Source: a bacterium
GTDB lineage: Bacteria > Cyanobacteriota > Vampirovibrionia > Gastranaerophilales > Gastranaerophilaceae
Assembly: GCA_017477685.1 (NCBI GenBank)
Contig: JAFUUT010000122.1
Location: forward strand, 1 to 6,040
Length of the DNA: 6,040 bases
Direction of reading: 5' to 3'
The notes below the pieces were generated by a model. It worked only from the letters and a program-made list of their open reading frames with translations, was not told where the DNA came from and did no database searches. Below, piece after piece: positions 1 to 5,171 of this stretch (positions within the stretch are counted from its first letter, which is position 1; each line of letters starts with the position of its first letter). The position numbers and the translations under genes are program-made.

Positions 1-1
1 T

Positions 2-613
2 GATGTTACGGTATTTATATCCGTATTTATAATTGGTGTACTTATCATATTGGGCTTTGCAAAGATTCTTTCTCCAAATGTAGATGTAGGTATTGCCAAT
101 GATGAAGAATATAAGTATGAAGAAAACACTTCTCAAAGTGTAATCGATGAACGTTTGAGAAAGCTTCAGCTTGAGGATTTTGCCCGCAGGAATTCTGATG
201 AAGATATGTTCACTCCTGAACTTGATGAAAAAGTTGTGCTGCCAAAACAACTGCATAAAACTGTTGGTGAAATGGAAGCTGAAATGCTTAATAAAAAACT
301 CCACGAACAAAAAGTTGAAGAGCCGAAAGTAGAAGAAAAAATCGAAGTAGTTGAAAACAGCCCTGAACTTGTTATGCATAATAGTGCAAATATTAAGGCC
401 CGTGTAGTCGTTGGATATTATGCAACGGAAAAGCAGGCTGAAGTTGCAAAATCTATTATTCAAGATGCAGGTCTCGGGGTAACTCCGATGGTTAAGGATA
501 TGGGGACTTATTTTACTCTGCAGGTCGGTTCATACTCATCTAAAGATAAAGCACAGCAGGCGGCCAATAATTTGCTTAAGAATAACTTCCCGGCAAGAGT
601 TGTAGTGGAATAA
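2..613 (+). CDS. SPOR-domain membrane protein (5' truncated)
   Basis: The reading frame is open from base 2, so the 5' end is outside the window; 203 codons are visible before the TAA at 611-613. The first ~17 visible residues (VFISVFIIGVLIIL core) form one hydrophobic transmembrane segment. A long, charged, Glu/Lys-rich linker follows (visible residues ~25-125), including a KVEEPKVEEKIEVVE stretch. The last ~75 residues match a SPOR domain: ARVVVGYYATEKQAEVAK, then YFTLQVGSYSSKDKAQQAA and the closing strand FPARVVV. SPOR domains bind denuded septal peptidoglycan, so the predicted layout is inner-membrane anchor, periplasmic spacer and wall-binding domain, as in FtsN- and DedD-like proteins; a division role is inferred, not shown. 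An internal TTG at 50 could be read as a start, but it falls inside the membrane segment and is unlikely. Bases 521-551 recur exactly at 1072-1102. Confidence 0.88.
   Translation, partial: DVTVFISVFIIGVLIILGFAKILSPNVDVGIANDEEYKYEENTSQSVIDERLRKLQLEDFARRNSDEDMFTPELDEKVVLPKQLHKTVGEMEAEMLNKKLHEQKVEEPKVEEKIEVVENSPELVMHNSANIKARVVVGYYATEKQAEVAKSIIQDAGLGVTPMVKDMGTYFTLQVGSYSSKDKAQQAANNLLKNNFPARVVVE
521..551 (+). repeat. 31-bp direct repeat, copy 1 (inside SPOR gene)
   Basis: These 31 bases encode the QVGSYSSKDK part of the SPOR domain and are identical to bases 1072-1102. Identity stops sharply on both sides (520 g versus 1071 a; 552 c versus 1103 t). This copy lies in an intact, conserved coding context, so it is probably the source copy. 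Confidence 0.95.
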
Positions 614-621
614 TAAAATGA

Positions 622-649
622 TTGACAATATTATTTAGCTATATAAATA
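622..649 (+). promoter_or_regulatory. possible sigma70-type promoter for the small exported protein gene
   Basis: A perfect -35 hexamer TTGACA lies at 622-627, just after the SPOR stop codon. The -10 is poor: TAAATA at 644-649 gives a 16-nt spacer but only three consensus matches, while TATAAA at 642-647 is a better hexamer with a short 14-nt spacer. A 5-bp dyad (GCTAT/ATAGC, 638-642 and 647-651) overlaps the -10 region. The position suits transcription of the gene starting at 673 independently of the SPOR gene. The call rests on the -35 and the location. Confidence 0.35.
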
Positions 650-657
650 GCATAATG

Positions 658-665
658 AAAGGAAG
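658..665 (+). promoter_or_regulatory. ribosome binding site that fixes the start at 673
   Basis: AAAGGAAG sits 7 nt upstream of the ATG at 673. It favours that codon over the in-frame TTG at 622, which coincides with the -35-like hexamer, and over the ATG at 655, which overlaps this site. Confidence 0.7.
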
Positions 666-672
666 ATCTAAA

Positions 673-1044
673 ATGAAAAGATTTTGTTTGTGTATGTTTA
701 TATTTTTGATAATTTCTGTTCCTGCATATGCTGTGGGTATGAAAAGTACAATGAATGCAGTTATGGAAGGTTGGATTGGGGAAAATATTGATTCTGTAAT
801 TAGTGTATGGGGATATCCTACATCTGAACAAGATATTGCTGGGCATAAGTTGTATATATGGAGTGAAGGTCAGTCTATCAGTGAAAATATTTGGGGAACA
901 GCATTGATTAACCAAGATGTATGTACTCGAACTTTTGAGGTCAGTAATAGTGGTATTATTACAAATTATAATTGGAAGGGTACAGAATGCCCAGTATTTC
1001 GTTTTACAGGTAAAAAATGGATAAATCCACACGCGTCTTATTAA
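673..1044 (+). CDS. small exported two-cysteine protein, BamE/SmpA-like pattern
   Basis: The product is 123 residues from the ATG at 673, chosen for its ribosome binding site and because it gives a clean signal peptide: MKR, a hydrophobic core (residues ~5-16), and a signal peptidase I site AYA|VG after residue 20. No lipobox is present, so a soluble periplasmic or secreted protein is expected rather than a lipoprotein. The mature part of ~103 residues shows W34, then VWGYPT (45-50), G57, a YIW strand (61-63), CTRTFEV (84-90), an SGII turn and C106. This W..G.......WG.P......G...Y ... C...F.....G.I......G..C arrangement recalls the short SmpA/OmlA/BamE-like fold proteins annotated as hypothetical in many Gram-negatives. 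C84 and C106 could form a disulfide in the periplasm. The gene appears to be its own transcription unit, with a possible promoter before it and a terminator after it. The function is unknown and the fold assignment is inferred from pattern only. Confidence 0.8.
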   Translation: MKRFCLCMFIFLIISVPAYAVGMKSTMNAVMEGWIGENIDSVISVWGYPTSEQDIAGHKLYIWSEGQSISENIWGTALINQDVCTRTFEVSNSGIITNYNWKGTECPVFRFTGKKWINPHASY

Positions 1045-1071
1045 AATAAGCATGTAGTTTGTCGATTTTTA

Positions 1072-1102
1072 CAGGTCGGTTCATACTCATCTAAAGATAA
1101 AG
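1072..1102 (+). repeat. 31-bp direct repeat, copy 2 (SPOR gene fragment, intergenic)
   Basis: Exact copy of 521-551, located 27 bp after the stop codon at 1044. Read in the matching frame it still encodes QVGSYSSKDK, preceded by F-L. It is then followed by unrelated sequence (V-C-R-S-G-F) that runs into the terminator palindrome. It is therefore a gene fragment without a gene. It starts 551 bp downstream of copy 1, and the small exported protein gene lies between the two copies. Confidence 0.95.
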
Positions 1103-1109
1103 TCTGTAG

Positions 1110-1142
1110 GTCAGGCTTTCAGCCTGACATTTGTTGTTTTTT
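1110..1142 (+). terminator. rho-independent terminator / REP-like palindrome
   Basis: A perfect 8-bp GC-rich stem (GTCAGGCT at 1110-1117, AGCCTGAC at 1121-1128) with a 3-nt TTC loop is followed by the T-rich tract TTTGTTGTTTTTT (1130-1142). It should end transcription of the small exported protein gene and insulate the efflux genes. The stem is strikingly GC-rich against its AT-rich surroundings, which raises the possibility that it is also a dispersed palindromic element. Confidence 0.82.
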
Positions 1143-1146
1143 CTCC

Positions 1147-1169
1147 TTTGTTATCATATTTATAACAAA
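1147..1169. promoter_or_regulatory. operator-like inverted repeat upstream of the tolC-like gene
   Basis: Perfect 8-bp arms, TTTGTTAT (1147-1154) and ATAACAAA (1162-1169), are separated by 7 nt. The 23-bp dyad lies 67 bp before the ATG at 1237. No T-run follows it, so it is not a second terminator. Its size and symmetry suit a dimeric repressor of the TetR or MarR type, which often control efflux operons. No regulator gene is in the window, so its function is inferred. Confidence 0.45.
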
Positions 1170-1236
1170 TTATTTCAACTTTTTATATGACGTAAAATGA
1201 ACAAAACTGTGTTTTAATCGTTTTATGTTATAAAGG

Positions 1237-2757
1237 ATGGAAAGTTGTAATTTGAGTATTTATAAAAAAATTTTTGTATATTTAATGGTGGCATCTATGC
1301 TGAGCAGCGGGTGTGCCTTTGCTATCGGGGATAAGAAAAAAAATAATAATAGTACCTCTTTGCTTAAAATCAGTTCTCCTGATTCAAAAGTAAAGAAGGG
1401 TGCAGTTTTAAGTTTGAACGATTGTATTGCGATAGCTTTGAATAATAGTCCGGCTATTAAAAATGCAGGATACAACTATGGGATATCAAAGGCCGATGTC
1501 GGTCTTGCACGTTCTGAATTTTTCCCGACAATAGGTGTAGGTACTGGATATAATTATACTGATACTCATACAAAAAGATACAATACTGATTCCAAAATTT
1601 ATAACTTGAATGCATCTTTGAATATGCTGTTGTTTGATTTCGGGAAAACTAATGCAAGAATAAGTATGCAAAAGTTTTATTTGATAGCTGATGAATATAA
1701 TTTTGCAAATACGGTAAGAGAAATTACATTTGATGTTAAGCAAAGATATTTCCAAGTTCTTGCTGCTCGTGCTACGGTTTTGATTAATAAAGCTTATGTT
1801 GATATAAACGAGAGAAACTATGTGCGGACAAAAGCATATTATGATGAGGGTTTAAAATCAAAAATTGACTTAGTTAATGCTGAAGTTACATTGAGTGATT
1901 CAAAGATAGGACTTGTCCAGTCAGAAAATACATATCAAAATACTTTAATCAACTTGAATAATGCGATGTATTTGACAAATGCTCCGTCATATGAGATTGA
2001 GGGCGGGGATGGTTTTAATATTCAGGATAATGTGGCATCCGTTGATTTGGATAAGTTTATAGAAAATGCCCAAAAAGAAGAAGAATATGTTCTGCCGGTC
2101 AATGTTACGGATGCAAAGTTGACATCATCTATTGAAAAATTGGAAGTATTTACAAGTTATAAAGTGGAAAAATTCCCATATACATATGAAGAATGTATAA
2201 AAATAGCAGATAAACACAGAGCAGACATAAAAGCATATACTGCGACAGTGGATGCTTTGAATGAGAATTTACTCTATGTGAAACGTAATTTTTATCCCGC
2301 AATTACAGGCTCTGCGGGGTACGGTTACAGAGATACTCAAAGTACAAATTCATTAAGTCTTGGTTTAAATCTATCAAGTTCTCTGAATATAATGGGACAA
2401 AAAAATCAAGTTGACATTGCAAAATATCATTTGGAAATTGCAAAAAATTCTTTGGATCAATTGATAAAAGATGTGTATTTCGATATTCAAAATGCTTATA
2501 TTGATATGATTCAACTTGAAAAACAAATACCTTTACAGGAGGTTAAAGTTCGTCAAACATTAGAAAATTATGAACTAGCCGAAGGCAGATATTATGTCGG
2601 CTTAGGAGATTACATAGAGCTGCAGGATGCAAAAGTGAATTACAACAACGCACAGAGAGCATATATTGAAACTATTTATAAATATAATGTAGCAAGGGCA
2701 AATTTGGAAAGTGTGATTGCTCTGCGGCAGAAGGTTACAATAACATTTGAGGATTAG
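1237..2757 (+). CDS. TolC-family outer-membrane efflux/secretion channel
   Basis: The 506-residue product has two tandem OEP repeats. Repeat 1 opens with LSLNDCIAIALNNSPAIKN (58-76), then LARSEFFPTIGVGTGYNY (90-107), the LFDFGKTNARI strand (132-142) and a long helical stretch with YYDEGLKSKIDLVNAEV (201-217). Repeat 2 opens with YTYEECIKIADKHRADIKA (315-333), then VKRNFYPAITGSAGYGY (348-364), and closes with EGRYYVGLGDYIELQDAKV (449-467). This is the TolC layout: a trimer forming an outer-membrane barrel and periplasmic tunnel. An export signal is present (KKIF plus a hydrophobic core, likely cut after CAFA near residue 29). The SSGC sequence is a poor lipobox. The ATG at 1237 directly abuts the AAAGG at 1232-1236, so TTG at 1252 is a credible true start. 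The macA-like gene 58 bp downstream should supply the adaptor. The linker between repeats (~250-314) has no clear family signature. Confidence 0.93.
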   Translation: MESCNLSIYKKIFVYLMVASMLSSGCAFAIGDKKKNNNSTSLLKISSPDSKVKKGAVLSLNDCIAIALNNSPAIKNAGYNYGISKADVGLARSEFFPTIGVGTGYNYTDTHTKRYNTDSKIYNLNASLNMLLFDFGKTNARISMQKFYLIADEYNFANTVREITFDVKQRYFQVLAARATVLINKAYVDINERNYVRTKAYYDEGLKSKIDLVNAEVTLSDSKIGLVQSENTYQNTLINLNNAMYLTNAPSYEIEGGDGFNIQDNVASVDLDKFIENAQKEEEYVLPVNVTDAKLTSSIEKLEVFTSYKVEKFPYTYEECIKIADKHRADIKAYTATVDALNENLLYVKRNFYPAITGSAGYGYRDTQSTNSLSLGLNLSSSLNIMGQKNQVDIAKYHLEIAKNSLDQLIKDVYFDIQNAYIDMIQLEKQIPLQEVKVRQTLENYELAEGRYYVGLGDYIELQDAKVNYNNAQRAYIETIYKYNVARANLESVIALRQKVTITFED

Positions 2758-2760
2758 ATA

Positions 2761-2768
2761 AAAGGAAG
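2761..2768 (+). promoter_or_regulatory. Shine-Dalgarno with no start codon at the expected distance
   Basis: AAAGGAAG begins 3 nt after the tolC-like stop. The expected start position (~2774-2777) holds an A-run and AATAAT rather than ATG, GTG or TTG, although the macA frame is open from 2762. The first usable start is ATG 2816, which has no ribosome binding site of its own. Confidence 0.55.
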
Positions 2769-2815
2769 AAAAAAATAATACTAAACTTGAAAAATCTTTT
2801 AAATTTAATAAAAAA

Positions 2816-3970
2816 ATGATAATAGCAGCGGCTGCGGTTTTGGTTCTGGGCTGCGGAGCTTATATGTATATGCACAAGAATAAAGTGCATTATGAAACAC
2901 AAGAGGTTAATCGTTGTACAATAACTCAGGTTGTTGAAGCATCAGGTACAATTAATCCTGTAAATATTGTCAGTGTCGGTTCAACAGTGTCAGGTTTGAT
3001 GAAAGAAATTTATGTCGATTATAATTCCGAAGTCAAAAAAGGCCAGCTGCTTGCACAAATAGACCCTGCAAATTTCCAGGCATCAGTTGACCAAAATATG
3101 GCACAAATAAGTAATGCCGAAGCTAATATGGCAAGACTTCAAGCCGAAATGGTTTATGCGGAAAAAACATATAATCGTTATAAAAATTTGTATGCAAAAA
3201 ACTTTATAGCCCGCAGTGAACTGGATCAGGCTGAGAGTGATTATTTAGCAAAAAAAGCTTCAATTGGTGCGCAGAGAGCATCTATTGCCCAAGCAAGAGC
3301 AAATTTGAATACTTCAATGACCAATTTAGGGTATACAAAAATTACTGCGCCTGTTGACGGGACAATTATAAAACGTGCAATAGATGTAGGGCAGCCGGTT
3401 GCTGCTAGTTTTCAGGCTCCGGAGTTATTTACAATTGCTCAAGATTTAAGGCAAATGCAAATAGAAGTCAACGTATCAGAAGCTGATATAGGTAAAGTAA
3501 AAGCGGGACAAGATGTTGAATATACCCTTGACGGATATCAGGATTCAACTTTCTACGGAAAAGTTACCCAAGTCCGTCTTGATTCGACAACGACTTCAAA
3601 TGTTGTTACTTATACCGTAATCGTCGGGGTTAGTAATGAAGATTTAAAACTCAAACCGGGTATGACCGCAAATGTTTCTATCATTACAAATAAGAGCGAA
3701 AATGTGTTGTGTGTTCCGAGTATTGCACTAAAATACACTCCTGAAGCAGGCGGGCAAAAGTATAAAGAGCAAGGTATATGGATTTTAGAAGACGATAAGC
3801 CTGAAAGAATAAATATAAAAGAGGGTGCAAGTGATGATTCTAATGTAGAAATTATCTCTGAAAAAATAAAAGAAGGAGATAAAGTTATTGTAAGTTCTAC
3901 AGGCGGCGGCAGGGCTTCAAAATCTCAAAGCGGAACAAAACGCCGCGGAGGCCCTCCGGGAATGTTCTAA
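2816..3970 (+). CDS. MacA-like periplasmic adaptor (HlyD/RND membrane-fusion family)
   Basis: Of 384 residues from the ATG at 2816, ~1-19 form one membrane segment. A barrel-sandwich/lipoyl half follows (VVEASGTINPVN, 39-50; GSTVSGLMKEIYVDYNSEVK, 55-74; GQLLAQIDP, 76-84). Next come an alpha-helical hairpin (~88-170) that should contact the TolC tip, the second lipoyl half (YTKITAPVDGTIIKRAIDVG, 173-192), and a beta-barrel domain with FQAPELFTIAQDL, SEADIGKVKAGQ and LKPGMTANVSI. The C-terminal membrane-proximal domain ends in a basic, Gly/Pro-rich tail, RRGGPPGMF. The FQAP and SEADIG motifs are characteristic of the MacA branch. In the family such proteins form hexamers linking an inner-membrane pump (MacB) to TolC. 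The upstream tolC-like gene fits; no MacB gene follows. The frame is open upstream to 2762, coding for a basic segment (KLEKSFKFNKK) that would suit the N-in topology, so the annotated start may be too short. Confidence 0.92.
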   Translation: MIIAAAAVLVLGCGAYMYMHKNKVHYETQEVNRCTITQVVEASGTINPVNIVSVGSTVSGLMKEIYVDYNSEVKKGQLLAQIDPANFQASVDQNMAQISNAEANMARLQAEMVYAEKTYNRYKNLYAKNFIARSELDQAESDYLAKKASIGAQRASIAQARANLNTSMTNLGYTKITAPVDGTIIKRAIDVGQPVAASFQAPELFTIAQDLRQMQIEVNVSEADIGKVKAGQDVEYTLDGYQDSTFYGKVTQVRLDSTTTSNVVTYTVIVGVSNEDLKLKPGMTANVSIITNKSENVLCVPSIALKYTPEAGGQKYKEQGIWILEDDKPERINIKEGASDDSNVEIISEKIKEGDKVIVSSTGGGRASKSQSGTKRRGGPPGMF

Positions 3971-4056
3971 GGTGATACTTAAAAATAAATGTAATAAAAA
4001 TAATTGTTGTTAAATTATTATATCTGAACCCAAATGGAGCCGATAAAGGTATTATT

Positions 4057-5169
4057 ATGGAAGATAAATTTGTAAGTTTTAGAGAATTTGAAAAATGTAT
4101 AAATAAAAAAATTGATTTTCAACGCTGGGAAGCTGAGAGAAAAGCCAAATTATTCGTGATATATTCTTCTATTTTTGTAATGTCGCTGGTAACGATATTT
4201 GTTTTACCATTGATAGGATTTATTCCTACGGTATTAGGTATGATATGTCTTTTGGTTTATATTCTTGCATTGATATATGCAATTAGCTGCCCCATATTGC
4301 TTAACAAAGATTACAAATCTGAGTTTAAAAAATATTGCAGCAGTGAGGTAAGAAATTTTTTTGATTTTCTCGGTATAAGCAAAAATGGATTGAATAAGCA
4401 AATACTCAAGGATAGTAAAATGTTTTCAAACTTTGAAGATGTTGAAGTGGATGATGGTTTTGCCGGTTTTTACCGAGATGTTTGTTATAAAGTTACGGAA
4501 ATTTCTTTGAAGGATTATTCTATTTTGAAATCAAATAATAAACAAGAGTTTACTGTATTCAAAGGTGTGGTTATCTTATTCGACTCAAACAAAACGATTG
4601 CTGCAGATACTATAGTTGCGGCAAAGGGTGATTTTAATGTTTTGAATAAGTTCAATCCCGGCTATTATACTTTATTTTCGCTAATGCCTGCAATTTTAGC
4701 AGTAGGTATGGTATTATATGATATAAAAGGTTGGAGTTCAAATTTAGTTTTAGTAATTTTCCTTTTATTTTTATCTTTTGCGTTTTTAATAACAATTGCT
4801 TTAGTTACATATTTTGTAAATTTAAATTCAATAAAAAATATTGGAATGAAGCGAGTATATTTGGAAGATGTAAAATTTGATAAAAAATTCAAAGTTTATT
4901 CTACAGATCAAGTAGAGTCAAGATACCTGCTTACTACCGCATTTATTGATAGATATAGAAATTTGCAGACTGCTTTCAAGGTTAAAAACATCAGATGTTC
5001 AATTTTTAAAAATAAAATAATGTTTGTTATTCCGACTGAGAAGGATTGTTTTGAACTTGCCAGTGTTTACAGACCTATAGGTAAAGAGTTAAAAGTTTTT
5101 TATGACCAAGTTAAATCGATACATGATATGATTGATTATTTTAAATTAAATGAAAAGACAGGATTATAG
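4057..5169 (+). CDS. DUF3137-type multi-pass membrane protein, paralog A
   Basis: The 370-residue protein starts at ATG 4057, with AAAGG at 4045-4049 seven nt upstream. A cytoplasmic-looking N-terminus with WEAERKAK (24-31) precedes two membrane segments (~33-56 and ~58-80). A soluble stretch (~83-203) carries NKDYKSEFKK, YRDVCYKVTEISL and VFKGVVILFDSNKTI. A second hydrophobic hairpin follows (~204-222 and ~229-254). The C-terminal domain has the most family-like signature: RVYLEDVKFDKKFKVYSTDQ (266-285), then VESRYLLTTAF (286-296). The LEDxxFxxxFxVYSxDQVExRYLLT pattern is what I recognise as DUF3137. The biochemical function of that family is unknown; its members are often found near LemA genes, but none is seen here. 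The protein overlaps in design and sequence with the next gene, two bases downstream. The 86-bp gap after the macA-like gene shows no strong terminator, so co-transcription with the pump genes is possible but unproven. Confidence 0.82.
   Translation: MEDKFVSFREFEKCINKKIDFQRWEAERKAKLFVIYSSIFVMSLVTIFVLPLIGFIPTVLGMICLLVYILALIYAISCPILLNKDYKSEFKKYCSSEVRNFFDFLGISKNGLNKQILKDSKMFSNFEDVEVDDGFAGFYRDVCYKVTEISLKDYSILKSNNKQEFTVFKGVVILFDSNKTIAADTIVAAKGDFNVLNKFNPGYYTLFSLMPAILAVGMVLYDIKGWSSNLVLVIFLLFLSFAFLITIALVTYFVNLNSIKNIGMKRVYLEDVKFDKKFKVYSTDQVESRYLLTTAFIDRYRNLQTAFKVKNIRCSIFKNKIMFVIPTEKDCFELASVYRPIGKELKVFYDQVKSIHDMIDYFKLNEKTGL
4850..4886 (+). repeat. 37-nt exact block shared by the two DUF3137 paralogs, copy A
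   Basis: These bases encode the RVYLEDVKFDKK signature in paralog A and are identical to 6004-6040 in paralog B, including third codon positions. Copy B ends at the window edge, so the true length of identity is unknown. Elsewhere, conserved stretches of the two genes differ at most synonymous positions. Confidence 0.93.
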
Positions 5170-5171
5170 TT

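Larger units (their letters stand above)
1045..1236. other. intergenic region between the small exported protein gene and tolC-like gene
   Basis: This 192-bp gap holds, in order, the second copy of the SPOR-derived 31-bp repeat (1072-1102), a hairpin terminator (1110-1142), an operator-like inverted repeat (1147-1169) and the likely tolC promoter area. TAAAAT at 1193-1198 is a 5/6 match to a -10 hexamer, but no good -35 lies at the right distance (1170-1175 reads TTATTT), so I do not place a promoter firmly. No coding sequence is supported here. Confidence 0.7.

Noticed and set aside
622..672. Upstream TTG start (622) for the small exported protein
   Set aside because: It would add 17 residues ahead of a good signal peptide, it overlaps the TTGACA hexamer, and it has no ribosome binding site; ATG 673 has one at a 7-nt spacing.
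631..1053. 140-residue open frame on the minus strand, opposite the small exported protein gene
   Set aside because: It mirrors the real gene, has no ribosome binding site or recognisable motif, and is rich in Cys, Ile and Thr as expected from antisense reading of AT-rich coding DNA.
1060..1199. A continuing SPOR-like reading frame through the second repeat copy
   Set aside because: Only about 10 residues match the SPOR domain; the rest is translation of the hairpin and T-rich DNA, with no start codon or ribosome binding site.
1297..1314. Lipobox (LSSGC) in the TolC-like signal peptide
   Set aside because: Ser at -3 is atypical of lipoboxes, and an ordinary signal peptidase I site (AFA|I) lies a few residues on. 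A lipoprotein is not excluded but is less likely.
3999..4019. AATAATT / AATTATT dyad with 7-nt spacing between the macA-like and DUF3137 genes
   Set aside because: The arms are pure A/T in an A/T-only stretch, so chance is likely; there is no T-run to support a terminator and no promoter-like pair around it.
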